Assembly: GCA_902783815.1 (NCBI GenBank)
Contig: CACZSM010000312.1
Span: 1-6,237 of the forward strand
From: an uncultured Ruminococcus sp.
GTDB lineage: Bacteria > Bacillota > Clostridia > Oscillospirales > Acutalibacteraceae
Direction of reading: 5' to 3'
Length of the DNA: 6,237 nucleotides
Part shown: piece after piece, positions 1 to 4,883 of the stretch
How positions within the stretch are numbered: the first letter of the stretch is position 1
How the letters are laid out: each line of letters starts with the position of its first letter
Notes under the pieces: generated by a model
Seen by the model: only the letters and a program-made list of their open reading frames with translations
What the model was told of the DNA's origin: nothing
The model's database searches: none
Program-made: the position numbers and the translations under genes

Positions 1-289
1 GGTGCCTGCTGCTTATATGCAGATGGATGAAATGCCCGTAACTCCGAACGGTAAGACGGATATAAAGCGTCTGCCCGATCTGACAATCAATGAAAAGACA
101 ACAACTCCTCCTCAGAATGAAATGCAGCAGCGCATATTTGATATTGCATCAGAGGTTCTTGGAAATACGGATTTCGGCATTGAGACTGAATTGTTTGCCG
201 CAGGTCTGACATCTCTTAACAGTTTATCACCTCCCACTCTCACGGCTACCCTTTTTTTAAATAAAAAAACATATGGTAAGAAGAAATAG
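1..289 (+). CDS. Nonribosomal peptide synthetase, 3' end (adenylation C-terminus plus truncated carrier domain)
   Basis: The frame is open at the left edge, so the gene starts outside the window. Numbering from the GTG at position 2 (an internal Val, not a start), residues 12-20 read PVTPNGKTD, the A10 motif of adenylation domains, with the catalytic Lys at 18. A linker follows, then a peptidyl carrier domain from about residue 38 whose core reads LFAAGLTSLNSL; Ser71 (bases 212-214) is the expected phosphopantetheine attachment site. In the family such a module activates an amino acid and holds it as a thioester in the cytoplasm. The carrier domain should continue about 30 more residues after this Ser. 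Instead the text becomes SPPTLTATLFLNKKTYGKKK and stops, so helices 2-4 are missing. No condensation or thioesterase domain follows. The protein is probably truncated by a frameshift, deletion or recombination; the substrate cannot be told from this fragment. Confidence 0.85.
   Translation, partial: VPAAYMQMDEMPVTPNGKTDIKRLPDLTINEKTTTPPQNEMQQRIFDIASEVLGNTDFGIETELFAAGLTSLNSLSPPTLTATLFLNKKTYGKKK
252..269. repeat. A/T-only inverted repeat at the broken NRPS end
   Basis: Seven T (252-258), the loop AAAT, then seven A (263-269) form a perfect 7-bp inverted repeat. It lies where NRPS similarity has already been lost, about 40 bases after the carrier serine. It could mark a recombination or slippage point, or be a weak hairpin; A/U-only pairing makes it an unlikely terminator. 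Confidence 0.4.
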
Positions 290-313
290 AAAATCGAAAA
301 AACCGGGAATAAA

Positions 314-344
314 GCAGTAAAAAACGGCTTTAATTTTACACTGC
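314..344 (+). other. Imperfect hairpin between NRPS end and LRR gene
   Basis: GCAGTAAAA (314-322) can pair with TTTTAC plus ACTGC (334-344), leaving a two-base bulge and a loop of about 11 bases. No T-run follows, so it is not a clear intrinsic terminator, although it sits where one would be expected after the NRPS stop. Nothing else coding is visible from 290 to 382. Confidence 0.3.
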
Positions 345-382
345 AGGAACCAACAGCATACCAGAAAAATCACACTTAATTC

Positions 383-411
383 TTGACATCACACAATAGA
401 TTATGTATAAT
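383..411 (+). promoter_or_regulatory. Consensus sigma-A promoter of the LRR surface protein gene
   Basis: TTGACA at 383-388 and TATAAT at 406-411 both match the consensus in all six positions, with the optimal 17-bp spacer. Initiation would fall near 418, leaving a leader of about 39 bases. A short inverted repeat (GTATAA at 405-410, TTATAC at 423-428) overlaps the -10 element and could be an operator, but this is weak. Confidence 0.85.
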
Positions 412-456
412 ATTAGTAGTGTTTATACAAAATAACAATCTACGGAGGCAGTCAAA

Positions 457-1836
457 ATGAGAGGAAAATTACTGAAAAAAATCGGCAGTATAGCTTTATC
501 GGTTCTTATGACGGCAGGCGCAGGAGCGGCTATGTCAACGGCAGTCATACCTCAGGCAAGCATCACCGCTTTTGCGGAAGAATATACCTACGAAGATTAC
601 GAATATGAAGTATCTAACCACGGAACAGTTATGATCCTCAAATACAAAGGTTCGGAATCATCTGTGACCATACCAGCAGCTATTGACGGAAAATCTGTGA
701 CAAGCATCTGTTATTCTGCGTTTGAGAACTGTACAAGCCTTAGCTCCGTCACAATCCCGGACGGTGTGACGAGCATCGATGGTGCGGCGTTTAATAACTG
801 CACAAGCCTTAGCTCCGTCACACTCCCGGACAGCTTGACAAACATCGGTGGTTCGGCGTTTTATGGATGTACAAGCCTTAGCTCCGTCACAATACCGGAC
901 AGCGTGAAAAGCATCGGTGATGGGGCGTTTTATGAATGTACAAGCCTGAACTCCGTCACAATCCCGGACAGCTTGACAAACATCGGTAAGGATGTGTTTT
1001 ATAACACACCATTCTATAATAATCAGACCGACGATTTTGTAATGGCAGGACGCGTAGTGATAGGTTATAAAGGCGAAGCAGATAAGGTCACAATCCCGGA
1101 CAGCGTGACAAGCATCGGTGGTGGGGCATTTTATAACTGCACAAGCATGACCACCGTCACCTTCCCGGACAGCGTGAAAAGCATCGGGCATTATGCGTTT
1201 TCTGGCTGCACAAGCCTGACCTCCGTCACAATCCCGGACGGCGTGGCGAGCATCGAGAGGGAGGCGTTTTATGAATGCACAAGCCTGAACTCTGTCACAA
1301 TCCCGAACAGCGTGAAAGAGATCTGGGATAATGCGTTTTATAAATGCGAAAACCTTACCACCGTCACAATCCCGGACAGCGTGACGAGCATCGAGAGGGG
1401 AGCGTTTTATGGATGCACAAGCCTGAACTCCGTCACACTCCCGGACAGCGTGACGAGCATCGGGAGTTCGGCGTTTGAGAACTGTACAAGCCTGAAAGAA
1501 GTGATTTACAACGGTACTGAGGATAGCTTTAAGCAGATAGAGATGTACGACGAAGACAGAAATCAACTTACCCCTCTTGTAAAGTATAAGACAAATCCGG
1601 GTTCATCAGCTTCGGAATCTGAAAATGAAACTTCAGCGGCGGATGAAAGCGGCAGTACTTCGCAGGAAAACAAAAACAGCACCGGCGCAAATGATGGATC
1701 CAAGACAGATAACAGCAGTACGCAGGGCAGTTCAGACAATAACGGTATTATTATAATAATAGTTATCATTGCCGTTGTTGGCGGTATCATTGTCGCTGCG
1801 GTGCTTGTGAAAAAGAACAAAAACCAGCAGTCCTGA
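457..1836 (+). CDS. BspA-like leucine-rich-repeat surface protein with C-terminal membrane anchor
   Basis: The start is ATG 457, with GGAGG at 444-448 eight bases upstream. Residues 1-40 form a signal peptide (KLLKK, hydrophobic core, likely cleavage after AFA40). After a short N-terminal cap, residues 69-348 hold eleven LRR_5 (BspA/TpLRR) repeats of about 23 residues with the core VTIPDSVTSIGxxAFYxCTSL. Repeat 5 carries an insertion of about 22 residues (roughly 174-210), a pattern common in this family. A cap (IYNGTEDSFKQI) ends the array. Residues 382-429 are a Ser/Asn/Thr/Glu-rich linker, and 430-450 a membrane helix followed by the basic tail KKNKNQQS. The protein is thus predicted to be exported and held in the membrane by its C-terminus; no LPXTG motif is present. 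Family members serve adhesion or protein binding, but the ligand here is unknown. It appears monocistronic, with its own promoter and downstream hairpin. Confidence 0.9.
   Translation: MRGKLLKKIGSIALSVLMTAGAGAAMSTAVIPQASITAFAEEYTYEDYEYEVSNHGTVMILKYKGSESSVTIPAAIDGKSVTSICYSAFENCTSLSSVTIPDGVTSIDGAAFNNCTSLSSVTLPDSLTNIGGSAFYGCTSLSSVTIPDSVKSIGDGAFYECTSLNSVTIPDSLTNIGKDVFYNTPFYNNQTDDFVMAGRVVIGYKGEADKVTIPDSVTSIGGGAFYNCTSMTTVTFPDSVKSIGHYAFSGCTSLTSVTIPDGVASIEREAFYECTSLNSVTIPNSVKEIWDNAFYKCENLTTVTIPDSVTSIERGAFYGCTSLNSVTLPDSVTSIGSSAFENCTSLKEVIYNGTEDSFKQIEMYDEDRNQLTPLVKYKTNPGSSASESENETSAADESGSTSQENKNSTGANDGSKTDNSSTQGSSDNNGIIIIIVIIAVVGGIIVAAVLVKKNKNQQS
661..1500 (+). repeat. Tandem coding repeats (about 69 bp unit) of the LRR array
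   Basis: Eleven units of about 69 bp encode the LRR repeats. Several are nearly identical in DNA as well as protein: GTCACAATCCCGGACAGC recurs near 955, 1088 and 1364, and GTGACGAGCATCG recurs at several places. Shared synonymous codons point to recent duplication or gene conversion. The unit containing the insertion, around 1000-1085, breaks the spacing. Confidence 0.85.
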
Positions 1837-1879
1837 TTAAAACATACAGACCGCATGAAAAAAGATAATAAATAATTAC

Positions 1880-1917
1880 AAGCCGCTTGCTGTTCCCGAA
1901 GGAGTAACAAGCGGCTT
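1880..1917 (+). terminator. Hairpin after the LRR gene, possible terminator
   Basis: AAGCCGCTTG (1880-1889) pairs perfectly with CAAGCGGCTT (1908-1917). The inside also largely pairs through TGTTCC (1891-1896) with GGAGTA (1901-1906) around the loop CGAA. The stem begins 43 bases after the LRR stop codon. The sequence after it is only moderately T-rich (ATGGTTGTCATT), while an A-rich tract upstream would give a U-rich tail on the minus strand. It is a stable end-of-transcript structure rather than a textbook terminator. Confidence 0.55.
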
Positions 1918-1926
1918 ATGGTTGTC

Positions 1927-1935
1927 ATTATACCA
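1927..1935 (-). promoter_or_regulatory. Relic extended -10 promoter downstream of the tnpB remnant
   Basis: On the minus strand TGGTATAAT is a perfect extended -10 element (TGn plus TATAAT). No good -35 hexamer is visible. It lies beyond the tnpB remnant in the same direction, where an intact IS66 would lead into its main transposase gene. That gene is absent here; the LRR terminator hairpin begins only about 10 bases further on. Confidence 0.4.
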
Positions 1936-1983
1936 TAAATGTATCGGAAAATCCAGTGTTTATGCGGCTTTTTGAGTATTTAA

Positions 1984-2212
1984 TTACATGATACCAGGCT
2001 TTCTTTTTGCCTTTTTTATCGCCTTTGGCTATTCAATCGAAAGCCCCTGCATCAGCCATGTGTATTGCTCGGCTGTTATCTGCTGCACTTCGGTTTTGTT
2101 CCTCGTACATTGAAATTGCCGTTATCAAGACACTTCTACAAAATCAGAAAGCCTTCCCCCTCCCCACATCAACGCTTTGATCCTGTCACACCTTCGTCCG
2201 CAGAAAAGCAAC
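1984..2212 (-). pseudogene. IS66 accessory protein TnpB (Orf2) remnant, frameshifted
   Basis: Read on the minus strand across frames, this stretch matches the C-terminal half of IS66 TnpB: LLFCGRRCDRIKALMW, then EGFLIL, stop, KCLDNGNF, then TEVQQITAEQYTWLMQGLSIE, stop, PKAIKKAK. The family text is of the form FCGRRxDRIKxLxWEGDGFxLLYKRLxNGxFxW...ITxxQxxWLMxGLSIEQ. Damage can be placed: an extra G in the G-run complementary to 2162-2165, TAG in place of a Tyr codon at 2136-2138, a lost base near 2111 that restores the frame, and TAG in place of Gln at 2029-2031. The N-terminal half is not recognisable above 2212. TnpB assists IS66 transposition in the family; this copy must be dead. It points opposite to the transposase remnant at 4341-4704. 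Confidence 0.85.
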
Positions 2213-2276
2213 TATGCACCCATCAGATATATAATCCCTTCGGGTCATCGTGTGACTTGTAGGAGGATTTTTCAAT
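2213..2276. other. Short spacer between tnpB remnant and regulator gene
   Basis: This piece follows the MerR stop codon on the minus strand. It shows only a very small hairpin (CCC-GAA-GGG, near 2236-2245) and no T-run, so no terminator for the regulator can be named. I see no TnpB similarity in it. Confidence 0.3.
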
Positions 2277-3008
2277 TCAACGACAGTACCTTTCTATGCA
2301 CACAGAAATATACTCCGCAGTACCTTTGCCGTGCTTGTCAATATTCTTTCTGAAACGCTCATCAGCAACATACATCTGCCCTAATCCGGCAAGTATTTCT
2401 TTTGTGCAGTTGTAATAATTGTCTGTGATACATTGCTGCAGCTTCTCTACCTGAAGTCTTGCTGCTTCGGCATCAGGATCAGTATTATTACATTTTAGCT
2501 CTGCAAAGCCGCATAGTACATCGTCCAATGCTGAATACGCATTCTCCCAATCGGCTTTGGAATATGAGGATGTTCGCTGCATACTTTCTTTGTAGGCATT
2601 TGTACTGCCCCAGCGTTGTTTAACTTCTTCAGCATATTGTCCTCTGAGTGTTTCGTATTCATTTTCACTTGTCATAAAATCTCCCCCCCTCTCTAAACTG
2701 TCGATTGCCTTGATAAGCTGCTCTAAATGTTTCTTTTTTGCAAGCAGCAGATCACGCTGCTCTGCAAGAGCCTGACGCTTATCATGTTCAGGTGATGTAA
2801 TGATCTCCGATATTGTTTTCAGTGAGAAGTCCAGCTCACGATAAAACAATATTTCCTGCATTCTTTCAAAGCTCGACTTATCGTAGAATCGATATCCGGT
2901 GTACTTGTCCACCTCTGACGGTTTCAACAGTCCTATCTCGTCATAGTAGTGCAGCGTCCGCACACTTACGCCGACCAGTTCTGCAAATTCCTTGATCTGC
3001 ATTTTCAT
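2277..3008 (-). CDS. MerR-family transcriptional activator with TipAS drug-recognition domain
   Basis: The start is ATG 3008, placed by AGAGG (3021-3017) eight bases upstream; in-frame GTG 3017 and ATG 3014 overlap or crowd that site. The protein is 243 residues, close to the usual TipA/Mta length. Residues 3-70 are the MerR winged helix-turn-helix (IKEFAELVGVSVRTLHYYDE, GLLKP, YRFYD). About 75-107 is the dimerising coiled coil. Residues 115-243 match TipAS, with EVKQRWGSTNAYKES and the block CTKEILAGLGQMYVADERF. In the family this domain binds antibiotics or other small molecules and the dimer then twists a long-spacer promoter into an active form. The gene's own promoter has exactly that architecture, so autoregulation is likely. 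Cys201 lies in the block just cited; whether it equals the thiopeptide-binding Cys of TipA needs an alignment. No transporter or resistance gene is adjacent, so the effector is unknown. Confidence 0.93.
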   Translation of the reverse strand: MKMQIKEFAELVGVSVRTLHYYDEIGLLKPSEVDKYTGYRFYDKSSFERMQEILFYRELDFSLKTISEIITSPEHDKRQALAEQRDLLLAKKKHLEQLIKAIDSLERGGDFMTSENEYETLRGQYAEEVKQRWGSTNAYKESMQRTSSYSKADWENAYSALDDVLCGFAELKCNNTDPDAEAARLQVEKLQQCITDNYYNCTKEILAGLGQMYVADERFRKNIDKHGKGTAEYISVCIERYCR

Positions 3009-3027
3009 ATTCATCACCTCTGTGTAT

Positions 3028-3058
3028 ATTATAACCTATCACGCAGCGTGAGAGTCAA
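3028..3058 (-). promoter_or_regulatory. MerR-type promoter with 19-bp spacer (regulator's own promoter)
   Basis: On the minus strand TTGACT (3058-3053) and TATAAT (3033-3028) are separated by 19 bp, two more than optimal. This is the hallmark of promoters activated by MerR proteins through DNA untwisting. Initiation is expected near 3021, which would put the Shine-Dalgarno sequence almost at the 5' end of the mRNA. Confidence 0.82.
3036..3054. promoter_or_regulatory. MerR operator, palindrome inside the promoter spacer
   Basis: TCACGC-A-GCGTGA at 3039-3051 is a perfect 6-1-6 palindrome. It extends to 3036-3054 with one mismatched pair. It lies wholly within or touching the 19-bp spacer, where MerR-family dimers bind. 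The adjacent MerR gene is the obvious ligand. Confidence 0.82.
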
Positions 3059-3061
3059 GGG

Positions 3062-3081
3062 GTAACCGCAAAATAAAAACG
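3062..3081 (+). repeat. Candidate left end of a degenerate IS66 element
   Basis: The sequence starting GTAACCGCAAAATAA resembles, in inverted orientation, the two repeats ending at 4773 and 4901: 11 of the first 15 bases agree with the former and 14 of 20 with the latter. IS66 ends typically begin GTA. The flanking 8 bases (3054-3061) do not match those after either right-hand repeat, so there is no target duplication. A chance match within A-rich sequence is possible. Confidence 0.3.
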
Positions 3082-3122
3082 ACCGTATTGAATTTCTTAC
3101 TGTGGTTTTGAGAAAATTTAAG

Positions 3123-3171
3123 CGAAAACGAAGTTTAAGGTTGTAGGCCGTCATTTTAAACCTTGTTTTCG
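3123..3171 (+). repeat. Two-part hairpin with 5' bulge
   Basis: CGAAAAC (3123-3129) pairs with GTTTTCG (3165-3171), and AAGGTT (3137-3142) pairs with AACCTT (3159-3164). This leaves a 7-base bulge on the 5' side only and a 16-base loop. All 13 pairs are Watson-Crick. No T-run follows, so it is not an ordinary terminator. Confidence 0.5.
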
Positions 3172-3196
3172 GAAATAAGAGTCCTGTTTCTTTTCA

Positions 3197-3213
3197 GACA
3201 GAAAATCTCTGTC
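3197..3213 (+). repeat. Small perfect hairpin
   Basis: GACAGA (3197-3202) and TCTGTC (3208-3213) form a perfect 6-bp stem with the loop AAATC, 25 bases after the larger hairpin. Confidence 0.4.
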
Positions 3214-3299
3214 GCTCTGATTTGGTTTACCTTGTGAACTAAAAACTAGATATCTCTGACATACTCGGCTTGGTTGTCGGGTGTTTTCTTTTGGCTTCA

Positions 3300-3355
3300 T
3301 TATTTTTTGATATATGCGGTGTTGCCCTAAAACGCGGCAGCCCCTGAAAAAATAA
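3300..3355 (+). repeat. Long nested inverted repeat before the lipoprotein gene
   Basis: TTATTTTTT (3300-3308) pairs perfectly with AAAAAATAA (3347-3355). Inside, GGTGTTGCC (3318-3326) pairs with GGCAGCCCC (3336-3344) in eight of nine positions, one of them G-U, around a 9-base loop. The T-run is on the 5' side in both strands, which argues against an intrinsic terminator and for a palindromic element or RNA fold. Confidence 0.45.
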
Positions 3356-3365
3356 TAACCGGACT

Positions 3366-3393
3366 ATGAAAAATCCGACTATTGGTGTATAAT
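3366..3393 (+). promoter_or_regulatory. Probable promoter of the lipoprotein gene
   Basis: TATAAT at 3388-3393 is a perfect -10 element. The best -35 is ATGAAA at 3366-3371 (four of six consensus bases) with a 16-bp spacer. Initiation near 3400 would give a leader of about 58 bases before the start codon. Confidence 0.55.
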
Positions 3394-3458
3394 AGAAGAA
3401 ACACTTACGATAGTATATACATCAGAACGATCGGATGAATATACAGAAGGAGAAAAAA

Positions 3459-4175
3459 ATGAAAAAATCAATTACAAGAATAATAGTATTCGCGGTAAGT
3501 CTTATGCTATTTTCACTTCTTACCGGATGTGATTTATCGCAGAATGATGTCGTCAGGTGGGAGAGCCATGAAAAAGCGATGGAAACTTTGCTCGATCAAA
3601 AATACGGGATTAAGTTTGAGGTCGGAGCAGCAGAACAGTTGCCTGCACATCAGGCATTTGAAAAGATTTACTTTCAATCCGATGTCGTTGTGTGCGAGAC
3701 AGGTGATACATTTACTGCTATGATCTCTGAGGATAATAAGATATTAAAGGATGATTATCCGCAAACAATATATAAGGATGAGATCGAACAGCGATTAAAT
3801 GATATCTGCAGCCGTCATCCGGATATCGGCATTGATGAGAGGATATACCAATATCGTAAATCAGAAGATATATGGAGTTCCATCGAACAGCTTGATGATT
3901 ATTTGGAGAATGGACCATCCTGGATCAGTATGGAAATTACGATTTCAGAAGAAGATGAAGAAATGACAGCTCAGAAATTGTATGATTTTTTGTATGATTT
4001 GGCAAGCAATCATTTCCAATATGACATTAACTGCAATTATCTTGTAAATGATCAGAGCGAGATATTATCTTTTACTATGACAGGAAACAAAACCGATGTT
4101 GATTATGCTGTAATACTTGACGAAGTTAAAATGGCAAATCAAAAGATCAAAGACAATAAAGATGCCATCGATTGA
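3459..4175 (+). CDS. Putative lipoprotein of unknown function
   Basis: The start is ATG 3459, preceded six bases upstream by AAGGAG (3447-3452). An in-frame ATG at 3435 would put that ribosome site inside the gene and spoil the signal peptide. The 238-residue product begins with a lipoprotein signal: basic MKKSITR, a hydrophobic core, and the lipobox LTGC with Cys24 as the lipidated residue. It should be anchored to the outer face of the cytoplasmic membrane. The mature part is acidic and largely soluble. KYGIKFEV (48-55) resembles openings of many small clostridial secreted proteins, but I cannot assign a family. Residues 157-190 (ISMEITISEEDEEMTAQKLYDFLYDLASN) look like a beta strand followed by a helix. 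The gene has its own promoter and stands between a structured non-coding region and an IS66 remnant, so it may be a passenger gene. The TGA stop is followed by 25 more open in-frame codons. Confidence 0.8.
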   Translation: MKKSITRIIVFAVSLMLFSLLTGCDLSQNDVVRWESHEKAMETLLDQKYGIKFEVGAAEQLPAHQAFEKIYFQSDVVVCETGDTFTAMISEDNKILKDDYPQTIYKDEIEQRLNDICSRHPDIGIDERIYQYRKSEDIWSSIEQLDDYLENGPSWISMEITISEEDEEMTAQKLYDFLYDLASNHFQYDINCNYLVNDQSEILSFTMTGNKTDVDYAVILDEVKMANQKIKDNKDAID

Positions 4176-4340
4176 TTATTGAGATTTCTGAATGATCTTA
4201 AATATCTGAGTTACATTGAAAAGGAAAAGCTAACAGCTGATTCTTTAAGCTGAAAAAATATTATCATAACACTCTTGAATATTTTGAAGAATGACTGTCT
4301 GAAACAGTTATCAAAATAAGCGGGACTTCAATTCCTAAAT
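4176..4340. other. Spacer between lipoprotein gene and transposase remnant
   Basis: No gene is supported. The first 75 bases continue the lipoprotein frame without a stop until TGA 4251-4253 (LLRFLNDLKYLSYIEKEK and onward). Weak inverted repeats (CAGCT/AGCTG near 4235-4252; ACTGT/ACAGT near 4293-4308) lack T-runs. IS66 similarity only begins at about 4341. Confidence 0.35.
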
Positions 4341-4704
4341 AGACAGAAAAAAGCCGTGTTTCCCGAAACCAGAATTCTTCGCATGGCTTGCACCCTTACC
4401 GATGAGCGGCAAAAACAATCTTGCCGAGGCCATCGGTTATGCCATAAATGAGAAATCATATCTTTATATGTTCCTTGTGAACGGAAATGTCCCAATGGAC
4501 AATAATCGTGCCGAAAAAGCCATTCATCCGTTTGTTGTCGGACGAAAAAACTGGCTGTTTTCGGATTCTCCCATGGACGCATTATCAAGCGCTATGCTCT
4601 ACTCTTTGGTGGTAAGCGCTAAAATGAATGATCTGAATGTGGAGGATTATCTTGTCAGGCTATTCCGTTTCACGGATACTGTACTGCCCTATAAAACAAC
4701 TTGA
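4341..4704 (+). pseudogene. IS66 transposase (TnpC, DDE_Tnp_IS66) C-terminal remnant
   Basis: Residues read from GCATGG (4381) onward as AWLAPLPMSGKNNLAEAIGY, then VNGNVPMDNNRAEKAIHPF, VVGRKNWLFSDSP and SAMLYSLVVSAKMNDLNVED. This is the conserved C-terminus of IS66 transposases, including the last catalytic Glu in NNRAE. Upstream, RQKKA (from 4341) is in another frame; 28 bases separate it from FFAWL where the family has nine codons, so one base has been inserted, probably in the A-run near 4347-4352. The N-terminal part, including both catalytic Asp residues, is missing, so it cannot be active. ATG 4402 is an internal Met codon rather than a real start. The C-terminus ends normally at TGA 4702-4704 and is followed by a hairpin terminator and a possible element end. 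Confidence 0.9.
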
Positions 4705-4712
4705 TTCTTATG

Positions 4713-4744
4713 AGAGGTCTGTTTCAGGCCTCTTCTTTCTTTGA
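4713..4744 (+). terminator. Intrinsic terminator after the transposase remnant
   Basis: AGAGGTCTG (4713-4721) pairs with CAGGCCTCT (4725-4733), with one T-G pair, around the tight loop TTT. The T-rich tail TTCTTTCTTTG follows. It starts eight bases after the transposase stop codon, as expected for the end of that gene. Confidence 0.7.
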
Positions 4745-4755
4745 TATGCTACGCC

Positions 4756-4773
4756 GGATTATTGGGTGGGTAC
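4756..4773 (+). repeat. Candidate IS66 right end, copy 1
   Basis: GGATTATTGGGTGGGTAC lies 51 bases after the transposase remnant stop and ends in GTAC, plausible for an IS66 terminus. It matches copy 2 at 4884-4901 in 15 of 18 positions, and similarity continues leftward (GATATGCTACG against GGTATGGTGCG). It also gives a weak inverted match to 3062. Confidence 0.45.
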
Positions 4774-4883
4774 ATTTTGTCTAAATATTCCTTGGAGTTT
4801 ATTATACTCTTTCAGGGTTTCCTGAGTAAGACGATGAAGTTTTGACTCTTACCATATGATTCCTTCAATTTTGGTATGGTGCG
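4774..4883. other. Segment between the two end-like repeats
   Basis: No intact gene is present. On the minus strand a frame of 29 codons (ESKLHRLTQETLKEYNKLQG, then IFRQNVPTQ, stop) looks coding-like but is closed upstream by TAA and was not recognised. ACCATA (4851-4856) and TATGGT (4875-4880) form a 6-bp inverted repeat. This may be the tail of a second, older IS66 copy. Confidence 0.3.

Larger units (their letters stand above)
3059..3434. other. Gene-free region of 376 bases with several hairpins
   Basis: No convincing coding sequence is seen on either strand. The content is the candidate IS66 end at 3062, three inverted-repeat structures (3123-3171, 3197-3213, 3300-3355) and, at its right end, the lipoprotein promoter. 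No known riboswitch or T-box core was recognised by eye. Confidence 0.5.

Noticed and set aside
223..260. On the minus strand, GGGAGGTGATAAAC near the NRPS break looks like a ribosome site
   Set aside because: No sustained minus-strand frame with family features follows; it is the complement of the NRPS end.
658..1566. A 302-codon open frame on the minus strand inside the LRR gene
   Set aside because: It is an artefact of the tandem repeats: a unit of 69 bp (divisible by three) without antisense stops stays open through all copies. Its product is a repetitive Arg/Cys-rich text, and the sense strand has promoter, RBS, signal peptide and known domains.
1563..1928. A 121-codon minus-strand open frame over the LRR gene's linker and anchor
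   Set aside because: It overlaps well-supported coding sequence and the terminator hairpin, has no ribosome site and no recognisable domain.
2065..2262. A 65-codon plus-strand open frame
   Set aside because: It runs antisense to the IS66 tnpB remnant, whose family motifs explain this DNA.
2813..2995. A 60-codon plus-strand frame inside the MerR gene
   Set aside because: It is antisense to the DNA-binding domain; no start signals or similarity.
3012..3017. GTG 3017 or ATG 3014 as start of the MerR gene
   Set aside because: Both overlap or crowd the AGAGG ribosome site, while ATG 3008 is spaced eight bases from it and begins at the conserved domain.
3059..3434. A riboswitch or T-box upstream of the lipoprotein gene
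   Set aside because: Hairpins exist, but no known conserved core was recognised, and the promoter at 3366-3393 lies downstream of them, so they would not be in the lipoprotein mRNA.
3435..3461. ATG 3435 as start of the lipoprotein
   Set aside because: The good ribosome site AAGGAG lies between it and ATG 3459, and starting at 3459 gives a standard lipoprotein signal peptide.
3529..3918. Short overlapping frames on both strands within the lipoprotein gene (3529-3723 plus, 3718-3918 minus)
   Set aside because: They overlap a gene with clear RBS and lipobox and show no protein features.
4328..4588. An 86-codon minus-strand frame
   Set aside because: It is antisense to the IS66 transposase remnant.
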